In this document: piece by piece, positions 8,485 through 17,400 of the stretch
Position numbering within the stretch: position 1 is the first letter of the stretch
Layout: each line of letters starts with the position of its first letter
Source: a virus
Reading direction: 5' to 3' (one strand)
Virus record (IMG/VR): IMGVR_UViG_3300028844_000775
Span: 1-20,094 of that record
DNA length: 20,094 nt
The notes under the pieces: generated by a model
What the model was told of the DNA's origin: nothing
Seen by the model: the letters and a program-made list of their open reading frames with translations, nothing else
The model's database searches: none
Translations under genes and position numbers: made by a program

Positions 8485-9652
8485 AATTAAAGGTTGCATA
8501 CTTCCTTGGATGCATATTTTTGGGGGATTAACTGGTAATTTTTATTTATGCTGTCATGCACAATTCCAAACAGATACTACTATAGTAGGAACCTATGATC
8601 AAGCCTTAGGTGATATATGGAATAGTGAGAAATATAAAAAAACACGTTTAGATTTTTTAAATAATAAAATACCTAGTGAATGTATAAGAGCATGTTATGA
8701 TAAAGAAAAACAAGGTAGTGATAGTAACAGATTACAAGTAAATAAACGATTTTCTAAAGATGGATATCTACAATCTCAGACTAATGAAGATGGAAGTTTA
8801 GATAATAAACCTACATATTTAGATATTAGATTTGGTAATTTGTGTAACTTTAAATGTAGAATGTGTGGTCCTGATGCCTCTACTAGTTGGTATAAAGACA
8901 CCCTAGAAACGGGCTGGTCTAAAACTATGGACTACTATACTGATAATAAAGATTTTTGGGCAGACGTTCCACAATTTATTCCTGATCTAGAAGAAGTATA
9001 TTTTGCAGGAGGTGAACCTTTTATACAAGAAGGTCATTATAAGATGCTTACATTACTTATAGAATCTGGTTATGCTAAAAATATACACCTAAGCTATAAT
9101 ACAAATTTAAGTTATCATAAATTTAAAAAATATAATCTTCCCGAACTATGGGCTCACTTTAAAAAAGTATCTTTATGGCCTAGTGTAGACGGATACGGAA
9201 GTCGCGTAGAGTATTCTAGAAAGGGATTATCCTGGTCTAAATTTGAAAAACATGCTATTATGTTTAAAGACAATATAACTACGATAAGCTCTGTAATAAG
9301 TATATATAGTATAACATCAATGCCTGACTTAATACTATGGTGTAAACGTAATAATTTTAATTTTTATGGAACAACACTAATTCAACCATCTGAACAAAAG
9401 GTTACTTGTCTGCCTAAAGAAACAAAACAAGATATAATAAAATTATATAAAAAGTTTACTAATGATTATAAAAAATTATTAACTAGGCACGATATAGAAC
9501 AGATTAAAAGTTGGTTATCTTTTATGGTTAGTACAGATGATTCTTATTTACTGCCTACATTTAAAAAAGAACAAGAAAGATTAGACTTATTACGTAATGA
9601 GTCATTTACTAAAACTTTTCCGGAATTTACATCATGGTACGAAACTATATAG
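8441..9652 (+). CDS. Radical SAM protein with N-terminal twitch-like cysteine region
   Basis: A radical S-adenosylmethionine enzyme of up to 403 residues. The CX3CX2C cluster motif is C135-NFK-C139-RM-C142 within YLDIRFGNLCNFKCRMCGPD, and the SAM-binding GGE is at 190-192 (YFAGGEPF). Before it, C19, C37-C38, C81 and C85 form a second cysteine set (GCILPW, YLCCHAQF, CIRACYDKE), as in radical SAM families with an N-terminal half-SPASM or twitch domain that binds an auxiliary Fe-S cluster. Such enzymes commonly modify peptides or small molecules; the substrate here is unknown. It sits between gpL- and gpK-like genes, overlapping both neighbours (44 and 19 nt), so it is translated with tail-tip genes. 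The start is uncertain: TTG 8441 lacks a Shine-Dalgarno site, CTG 8453 follows GGAGG (8443-8447), and ATG 8510 would remove the conserved C19. Confidence 0.9.
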   Translation: MEVSLQQDEQYPNNKIKGCILPWMHIFGGLTGNFYLCCHAQFQTDTTIVGTYDQALGDIWNSEKYKKTRLDFLNNKIPSECIRACYDKEKQGSDSNRLQVNKRFSKDGYLQSQTNEDGSLDNKPTYLDIRFGNLCNFKCRMCGPDASTSWYKDTLETGWSKTMDYYTDNKDFWADVPQFIPDLEEVYFAGGEPFIQEGHYKMLTLLIESGYAKNIHLSYNTNLSYHKFKKYNLPELWAHFKKVSLWPSVDGYGSRVEYSRKGLSWSKFEKHAIMFKDNITTISSVISIYSITSMPDLILWCKRNNFNFYGTTLIQPSEQKVTCLPKETKQDIIKLYKKFTNDYKKLLTRHDIEQIKSWLSFMVSTDDSYLLPTFKKEQERLDLLRNESFTKTFPEFTSWYETI

Positions 9653-10023
9653 GTATACCTCATTCTTATGACGAAATAAACTGTATTACACTAATTAAAA
9701 ATTTTTATCATACTGAGTTGAATTTACAATTTTCTTTGCCTAATTACCCTCTTTCTAGGCATTGGATTAAAGAATTTACTACAGTAAGTATAGATAAATG
9801 GGCAGCTCAATGTGCTAAAAAAGTAAGTTTGACAAATGCTAAAGATTATGATGTAATAGCATTTAAGTCAGAAAAAACAAATTTAATAATACATTTTGGA
9901 ATGTACTTAATGGCATCTAAAATGTTACACATCGAAGAAGGGGGGCTTTCGCGTGTAGAAACTTTATCAGATTATTGGATAGAGAATATACATTCGATAT
10001 ATAGACATGACAGCTTGGTATAA
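9634..10023 (+). CDS. NlpC/P60-like cysteine peptidase, first copy (gpK C-domain-like)
   Basis: A 129-residue single-domain protein with the NlpC/P60 layout. The likely nucleophile is C17 in SYDEINCITLIKNFY, the likely catalytic His is H87 in LIIHFGMYL, and H99 in KMLHIEEGGLS is a plausible third residue. The ending SDYWIENIHSIYRHDSLV matches the usual beta-strand close of phage members. In lambda gpK this domain is fused behind a JAMM domain; here it stands alone. The family cleaves peptide bonds in peptidoglycan stems or processes tail proteins. The role at the tail tip, cutting the cell wall on infection or maturing the tip, is inferred. ATG 9634 overlaps the radical SAM gene by 19 nt and the next gene overlaps its end by 17 nt. 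Confidence 0.8.
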   Translation: MVRNYIGIPHSYDEINCITLIKNFYHTELNLQFSLPNYPLSRHWIKEFTTVSIDKWAAQCAKKVSLTNAKDYDVIAFKSEKTNLIIHFGMYLMASKMLHIEEGGLSRVETLSDYWIENIHSIYRHDSLV

Positions 10024-10438
10024 TAAATATAAAGATTTTCCATATGTACATTTAGGTAATAACGCAGAAACAGGGATTGATTGTTTTAATCTCTGTAAAT
10101 TAGTGTACTTAAATGAGTTAGGTATAGATATTCCTTACACTAGTGATCACTTTTGTAAGATAGTAGACGAAGATTGGTACAGTAAGACACATGAGCGTTA
10201 TTTTGAAATAGGAGGTGCTGCTACTGATACTTATGGTTGGAGAAAAGTTAAAGAACCTAAACTTTATGACATTATAACTATGAGTTTAGGTGCTACAAAT
10301 GTAACTAATCACTGTGCTTTATATGTTGATAAAAATAAAATGTTACAAACCATGATTAAGCATACAAGCTGGATAGCTCCTTATGGAAACTATTACAAAC
10401 AATATACTACAGGGATATATAGATGGAAAGATTTGTAA
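10007..10438 (+). CDS. NlpC/P60-like cysteine peptidase, second copy
   Basis: A 143-residue protein with a clearer NlpC/P60 signature than its neighbour: HLGNNAETGIDCFNLCKLVY places the likely nucleophile at C26, NHCALYV the likely catalytic His at H102, and MIKHTSWIAPY a possible third residue at H119. It ends GIYRW, as many phage NlpC/P60 proteins do. It is not a simple repeat of the upstream gene. The segments before the Cys and the loop between Cys and His differ, so the two probably have different substrates or come from separate acquisitions. ATG 10007 overlaps the upstream gene by 17 nt and its end overlaps the JAMM gene by 16 nt. Expected role is cleavage of peptidoglycan stem peptides or of a tail-tip partner. 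Confidence 0.83.
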   Translation: MTAWYNKYKDFPYVHLGNNAETGIDCFNLCKLVYLNELGIDIPYTSDHFCKIVDEDWYSKTHERYFEIGGAATDTYGWRKVKEPKLYDIITMSLGATNVTNHCALYVDKNKMLQTMIKHTSWIAPYGNYYKQYTTGIYRWKDL

Positions 10439-10794
10439 AGTTAAAAGAAGATATGAATGCACACGCTATGAGAGACTATCCTAAAGAGTGTGTTGGTATT
10501 GTTACTAATGACTTTACTTATGTACCTTGTACTAATATATCCACTTATCCTAAACAAACTTTTATATTAGATCCTGCAGACTTAGTTAGGAATGATGGCA
10601 ACATATGGGGTATTTTTCACTCCCATCCAGGAGATGAAAATCCCATACCAAGTAAAGAAGATAAAGTAAGTGCAGCTTTTCAAGAGTATAAATTTTTAGT
10701 AGGATTTAACAATAAATTTTATATATATTGGTTAGATCATAACGTAGACGCACTCATATTTGATGAGTTTAAGGAAGAACATCTTGTTAATTAA
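10423..10794 (+). CDS. JAB/JAMM metallopeptidase (gpK N-domain-like)
   Basis: A 123-residue stand-alone MPN+/JAMM domain with the complete zinc site: E22 in YPKECVGIV, H66 and H68 in GIFHSHPGDENPIPSKED, S77 and D80. The spacing HxHPx7SxxD is exact, so it should be catalytically competent. In lambda gpK this domain is the N-terminal half, followed by NlpC/P60; here it is a separate gene placed after two NlpC/P60 genes. JAMM proteins of phage tails are thought to act in tail-tip assembly or protein cleavage. Their exact substrate is not settled. ATG 10423 lies within the end of the previous gene (16-nt overlap). Its last codons carry the Shine-Dalgarno site of the gpI-like gene. Confidence 0.9.
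   Translation: MERFVKLKEDMNAHAMRDYPKECVGIVTNDFTYVPCTNISTYPKQTFILDPADLVRNDGNIWGIFHSHPGDENPIPSKEDKVSAAFQEYKFLVGFNNKFYIYWLDHNVDALIFDEFKEEHLVN
10771..10777 (+). promoter_or_regulatory. Ribosome binding site favouring TTG 10784 for the gpI-like gene
   Basis: AAGGAAG (10771-10777) lies 6 nt before TTG 10784. The alternative starts TTG 10760 and ATG 10763 lie upstream of it and have no comparable site. The TTG 10784 start gives MLINLKIHS, which begins at the first beta strand as expected. Confidence 0.5.
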
Positions 10795-11434
10795 TCTTAA
10801 AATACACTCAGCTTATAGTAAATTTTTTACAGAAAAGTCATATACGCTAGAAGCGTATACAGCTAGTGATGTTTTATTCTATCTTAAAGCATTACATCCT
10901 AAATTTTCTAAATATATGATTCAAGTACATTCTGGTGTTTCAGAAGAAGGAATCTCTATACTAGATAGTAAATTAAATCAAATTTCGGATGATATGTTAG
11001 AAGTTAAAAAGTTTAAAGAGGGAGAGACAATTCATTTAGTTCCTAATATATCAGGCGGGGGTGGTAAACGTTTTAGAAATGCACTTCTTTTTATGGCGCT
11101 TATTGTTGCAGCTCCTTATATTATGAGTTATTTAGGTACCGTAGGCTCAAGTTTGGGTATAGGTGCTGGTGCTCCTTTAAATGCTATACCCCAATTGGGC
11201 GCAGTAAATGTAGGTGCAGGTGCAAGTACAGGATTAAGCGTTATGAAAACTATTGGACTTAATTTGGCTATGTCAGGCATTACAGCTCTAATGACTAAAT
11301 CTCCTGCACAAAGAGCTAGTAAACAAACTGATGCTACAACAAGAGATGCTGGTATGTTTGGTAGTTTAACTAATAGTTCTACTTGGTGGTCAGTTTTTAA
11401 GTGGGTATATAAGTTCTATATCTCATGGAAGTAG
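10784..11434 (+). CDS. Tail assembly protein I-like (C-terminus apparently frameshifted)
   Basis: A gpI-like tail-tip protein of 216 residues from TTG 10784 (224 if started upstream). The first ~95 residues form a small beta-grasp-like domain ending EGETIHLVPNISGGGGKRF, as in gpI proteins. Next come a hydrophobic stretch (NALLFMALIVAAPYIMSYLG), a Gly/Ala-rich linker with a second hydrophobic run (TIGLNLAMSGITALM), and a conserved-looking RDAGMFGSLTNSS. After that, gpI proteins normally read into a Pro-x-x-Tyr-Gly segment and a final strand region. Here the frame gives the implausible Trp- and Lys-rich STWWSVFKWVYKFYISWK and stops at 11434. The expected continuation is in frame +1 (see 11370-11474). 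gpI works with gpL, gpK and gpJ in tail-tip assembly. Confidence 0.8.
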   Translation: MLINLKIHSAYSKFFTEKSYTLEAYTASDVLFYLKALHPKFSKYMIQVHSGVSEEGISILDSKLNQISDDMLEVKKFKEGETIHLVPNISGGGGKRFRNALLFMALIVAAPYIMSYLGTVGSSLGIGAGAPLNAIPQLGAVNVGAGASTGLSVMKTIGLNLAMSGITALMTKSPAQRASKQTDATTRDAGMFGSLTNSSTWWSVFKWVYKFYISWK

Positions 11435-11474
11435 TGACACAATCAGTGTAGGAGCGCAATTTGATGGCACATAG
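11370..11474 (+). pseudogene. Displaced C-terminal reading frame of the gpI-like gene
   Basis: In frame +1 relative to the gpI-like gene, the sequence from about 11385 reads GGQFLSGYISSISHGSSDTI, then SVGAQFDGT and TAG at 11472-11474. This resembles the normal gpI ending (a VG..IS.G. strand pattern). It overlaps the next gene's start by about 11 nt, like the other junctions in this cluster. The join to the upstream frame falls near 11381-11385, after NSST. The segment normally containing Pro-x-Tyr-Gly seems absent, so a deletion of roughly 40-45 nt that also shifted the frame is my reading. An assembly error or a recoding event are alternatives. Confidence 0.5.
11449..11454 (+). promoter_or_regulatory. 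Ribosome binding site of the gpJ-like gene
   Basis: TAGGAG (11449-11454) precedes TTG 11461 by 6 nt and ATG 11464 by 9 nt. The two codons are adjacent and in frame; ATG is preferred. Confidence 0.55.
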
Positions 11475-14400
11475 AAATTTTATTAATCATTCTAATACGC
11501 TAGTTCCTCAGATACAAGGTGCAAAAGGCGGTAAAGGAGGAGGCGGTCAACCTTATGAGCCAACAGAAGATCCTCAAAGTTTATTTTCAACTGACATTCT
11601 CTTTGTAGTCATAGGACTAGGAGAGGGGCCTGTATATAGAATTAATCCTAATGGTCCTCAAGATATACAATTAACAGATAGTTCAATTGATGATCTTATT
11701 AATCTAGATGGTGATGGTCTTGAAAATACACAAAAATTTAAAACATTATCCACTACTGGTACAACGGTTCAGGGTAGATTAGATACATTTGGAGAAACAA
11801 TTACTACTCCTCAAAATTTTGCATCTTCTGTTATTTTAAGACACGGAAGTAGTGGAATACCTGCAACTGGTGTTACTCTACAAGAAACTTCTGCTAAAGA
11901 CTGGGATGCTTTAGAATTTCAATTTTTGATAACATCTCTTCAAACAATTACTGATGAAGGGGATTTATTACGACACAGTATTTCAGTAGCTATAACAGTA
12001 TTTAATAGAACTGGAACGACTCAAATTGCTAGTGTTTCTAGAACTATAAATGGTAAAACAAATACTTCTTTTAAATTTACAGTAAAAATTCAAATACCTG
12101 AAGCATCTAAAAGTACGGATGGATATAGATTTAGTGTATCAAAAACCTCTGGAGATTCTACTAGTTCTGGTACAAATGATGATATACAGTTAGTAGGATG
12201 GAATGAGATAGAAAATTCTCCACAAGCTTATCCTAGAACTGCTCATATAGGCTATGCCTTAAGAGCTGGTGACGAGCACAATGGTATACCAACTTTTACT
12301 TCTTTAGTTAAAGGATTAGTACATAAAGTACCTTCTAATTATAATCAACCTACTCTAGTAACAGGAGAAATTGATTGGCGTCATATAGAAGTTCCTTCTA
12401 CGGGAGCTAATAGTCCTGCTACTGCTGGTTATTACTTACAACAGTCAGGTACTAATGTACAAACAAGTGCTACTATAAATATTTATAGAGGCACTTGGGA
12501 TGGAACTTTTGTATATTCGTGGTCTCAAAATCCCGTATGGATTATATATGATATATTAACTAATAAAACATATGGTTTGAGCATACCAGAAGAAAATATA
12601 GATAAATATAGATTCTACCAAATTGCACAATTTTGTGATGCTTGTGATTTTACTACAGGTAATTTCGTAGGAGTAGATGGATTATCTGATGGGACTTTTA
12701 GAAGTAAACCTAGAAACACATTTACAAGTATTAGAGAAAACCAACTTGGACTACTTCAAGGTACTAAAATTAAAGAAAGAAGATTTATCTTAGATATAAC
12801 TATTGCTGATCAGACTCAATCTTTTGATATTTTAAATAGTTTAGCTGCAAGTTTTAGAGGTGCTATAATTTACGCTCATGGTAAAGTAACACTAGCTTGT
12901 GATTTGCCTGAAGAGACTCCTGTTGCGGTATTTAATGAAACTAATATAAAAGAGAATACTTTTATAATAGGAGGCAATAAGGAAAGTGAAGTATTAACTG
13001 GCGTAGATGTTAGTTATATTGATCCTACAAATCATTTTAAAAGAGAAACAGTTCGAATTGACCAGCTAGGTAGTAATGATGGAATTAGAAAAACTGAAAT
13101 AGAGAATATCCAATCTCTAGATTTAGCCGGAGTTACTAGACGAAGTCAGGCGTTAAGATTTGCACAGTATCAAATAGCTTCTTCTAGATACTTAAAGAGA
13201 ACTACTACTTTTACTACTAGTGTAGATGCTTTACAGCTAGCTCCTGGAGATGTGATATCCGTAGCTTTTCAGGCAAGTGGTATAGCTTATGGTTTTGGTG
13301 GAAAAATAGAAAAAGATTCTGCAGTTACTTCATCTAATACTAATGTATTTTTAGAACATTATACTGTTCCGTCTCTTAGTGCAAGTAATTTTGGAACTTC
13401 AAATACTGGTCCTTTAGCTTTAAGAGTTATTAAAGCAACTAGTGATAGAATTGATTTATACATAGTTTCAAATAGTGCTTTTGCTCTTTCTACTACAGAT
13501 AATGTTACTTCGGGAAGTGATAGGGCTACTGTTAATCCTATTAAAAGATTTAATCCTATAACCAGTTCTTGGGATAACTATACTGCTTTTACTGCTAATA
13601 ATGTTCCTAAAAAAGGAGATTTATGGACATTTGGAGAACTTGTAAAAGAAGATACAAATATTTATAGCTCTAAAACTGATAAACTTTTTAAAGTAACTCA
13701 AATAGAACGTGAAATGGATACTAATGAAGTTAATCTATCAGCTGTAGAATATATATCTAATGTATATGTAGATTCAGATACTTTTATTGATTATAAACCT
13801 ACTGCCTATACTGATATACAATCTGCTTTAACTGTTCCTCCTGTGCCTAATTTTAATTTTTTTGCTAGTCCTAGACAGCATACTGATGGATCAATAGTTC
13901 TAACTGGTGTACTAGAAACGTCTACTGAACGAGACGGATTCGGTATAACTTATATTACTGAATATGAAATGTCTAAACCATCTGCAGAGTCTCTAGTAGC
14001 TAATGCAAATTTATCTGGAATTAGTGGTCAGACTATTCAGGTATCTGATGCTAATGTCCTACTAGAAACTGGTTCTGTAACTATAGCAGGTAAAAATGGT
14101 TTTTCAAGTATTGTAGGTGAGATAAAATTATTATGTACAGACGTTAGTATTGTAGATACTGCATCAGGTACTGTAGATGGTAATGTAGAGTTAACTATAC
14201 AGGGTTTTGGTCAAGTATTTGATGAAAATTTTCAATGTAATATACTAGAAGCTAATGATAGTGGTGTATTTGCAGGATTAAAAGGTACAGATAATATTAT
14301 CATTCCTATAAAGGAAAAAGATCAAGAACAGGGTTTATTAAATTTTATAGGACATGCAGGTACTATTACTGCTGTTAGTCAACCTATAACTGGATTTACT

Positions 14401-17400
14401 TTAGCATCTGATAAAGTAAAAATAGAAAATAAAAGAACTGATGATGTAACTTTAGTTACCAAGATACCCGAGCCTCCATTCTATATTAAATTAAATCAAC
14501 TTTTAGATTCTAGACATTATTCTAATAATAGTTTTTATGTATCTGGATCTGAATCTACATTTGTAAAATCAGGAGAAATAAATGGTGATGATTCTACTAC
14601 TATTGATTTACCGGTAAGACCTAGAGATAAAGCTTTTGTTCGTTTATTTATAGATGGTACAGAGCGAACTGCAGGTCAGTTTACCTTGAATAACGATAAT
14701 GTACAAATGAATGCAAATATAGTATACAATAGTACTGCTGCAGAAACAGCTTTTAGAGCAGAGGTAGATTACTATAATGTCCCAATATTTGAGATAGGAG
14801 ACAATGTTCAGTCATCTTTTGATAGTGTTTTTTCTATATCAAATACTAGTTATGATGTTGCTTCTGCTAAATATAATGCTGCATTAACTGCTAATTACAT
14901 ATATAAAATACAAACAGCTACTACACCTTCTAATAATTTAAGTGGCTTTACTTTTACTAATATTTCTATTAATCCTGTAGGTACTATTAGCAATATTTCT
15001 GGAGGGATAGCTACTTTTGAATATGATACAGGACAATATACTGGTAAATTTCATTTAGCTAATAATCGCGTGTATAGTTTAGAAACTGGTTCTGAATTTG
15101 AGCAAATATTTCTAACCAAGGATGGACATACACCCGAATTAACAATTGGTACAACATCTGTTAGAGCTAGAAATAGAAGTAGGGGAGGTAGGACTAGCGC
15201 ATTTAATACAAAATCTGTTAAACTAGGTAATTCTCCTCTTCCTATACAAAAGGTAGAAAATGCTAGTATTATTGAATCGTTATATCGTGAACAAACTGGA
15301 GGAGTTGCTGTTCGTGTTACTCTACAATTTGATCATATACAACAACAGAGTGTAACAGATTATGAAATATCTTATAAATTAGATGCTGTTGAGGATGTGG
15401 GTACTAATGACGGAGGCACTGATTTAACATCTTTTAATACTGTAAAAGTTCCTGCCACCGGAGTTGACAGTGATGGTAAAATTAGATTTACTGTTAATGG
15501 TATAAATAGAGGACCAACTAGTGATGCTAGAAATGTCCTATTTAGAATTGTACCTTTAAATAAAGATATAAGAGGAATAACTGCTACTATAAGTAAATCT
15601 ATTATTGGTAAAACAGATAAACCCTCAAATATATTTAATTTTACTGGCGGTCAACAGACTGATCAAATTACTTTATTGTGGTCTTATGCTCGAGGAGCAG
15701 ATGGAGAATTATCAGATATTGATCTTAAAGAGGTAGTTATAAAAAGACTACCAGGAACATTAACAAATAGTATAGAAAATTTTGTTTTAGCAGATGACCT
15801 AGTAACAGTATCTGCAGGTACTGCTCGTAAATCTATACCTATAGATACTTTTGGCGAATTTACTTATTTTGCAAGAACTAGGGATACTAGCGGTAATTTT
15901 AGTGATGATGTAGTTGCAATTACTCTTATTACCTCTAGACCTATTAGAAGTACTGTAGTTGCTGCATTTAATGAAGATAGTCCTTCTGTTAATTTTACTT
16001 CTATAACTAATACAAATGCAGGAGAAGATAATTTTCCTTCTTTTGCTGATTCTAATACAGGTGGTTTAGCTTTTAATAAGTCTGATTCACCATTTGATTC
16101 TAGTACTACAGATAACGCTAATGGTACTTCTAGTGGTTGGTCAGCTACTGGTGCTGCTACTGATCTATTAGCTGCTGGCACTGCTGAGTATATAACACAA
16201 ATTAGAGATTTTGGATCAACTGTAACAGGTTCTATATTTGTAGATATCGAAGCTACTCAGTCTGTACAAACTAATTGGACAGATACTAAAGAAACGTATA
16301 TATCAGGTGTTACAGAAGTGTCAGGTACTAGTGGTGTACTAAAAGAAGTTCAATTTGGAGGAATTGGTCATGTACTAGGATTTAGTAATACTGCGGTAAC
16401 TAATCCAAGATTTGATGCAAATAATCAGACTTTTATGTCAGGTGGTGTTGATGGTAATGTGTTTGCTATATGGAATGATGGACAATATACTGGTAATGTC
16501 ATAGCTATTACAGGAATTACAAAAGCTAGTCCCGCAGTTATAACTACTGATGGTGTTCATGGTATAGCTAATGGTGATAGAGTTATTATTCATGATGTAA
16601 ATGGTATGACAGAGATAAATGACAGAGAACTTTATGTAAACGCTCCTTCTACAACTACTATACAACTATATACTGATACAGGTAGAACCTCAGCTCTTAA
16701 CTCTAGTGGTTTTGGTACGTATACTTCTTCTGGTGTAGTAGACGAAGGTGATTATTCAAATTCAAACTCGTATGCACTAATAGCAGGACTTATAGATGCT
16801 GATGAAATTAGATTAGGTGCTAGTTACCATGCAAATGGGGATGCTACGGGTGGAAATGCTTTAGCTAATATAACAAGTATAGCTTCTAATTATAAATTAG
16901 TAAATTTAAAACAATATAATGATACAGGTTCTGGTGATACTTTTGCAGGTACATTAGGAGCTATTACAGCACAGACACAAATTAGAACTACTACTGCTGC
17001 TGATGCTCAATTATTTCATGCAAATGGTAACGTAATTACTACTCAATTTGTAGGTGGTACAGTTAATGATGGATTTCAAACTTACCAAGCTGGTAGTAGA
17101 ACGTTTAGACAGTTCCAATTAAAATTTATATTAAAAAATGATCAGCCCGAAGAATTTGACTTTACAATTGATAAATTTAGGTATACTATAGAAAAGGATA
17201 CAGTTACTTTTACAGATACTACTGCATATAACGCTACTACTAAAACTATTGATATTACTAGTGCAGGTTTTTTAACTAGGCCTGTGGTAAGTTACGCAAT
17301 GCTAGATGAGGATTCAAATAAGCCACATATAGTAGTAACTACAGCTGCCTCAAATCAAGCAATTAGTTATCAAGTATTTAAAAGTAGTGATGGAAGCGCA

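Noticed and set aside
11393-11404. GTT TTT AAG considered as a programmed +1 slip site for the gpI-like gene
   Set aside because: Shifting there would keep the odd TWWSVF segment; the frame +1 text GGQ before this point fits the family better, so the break is more likely near 11381-11385.
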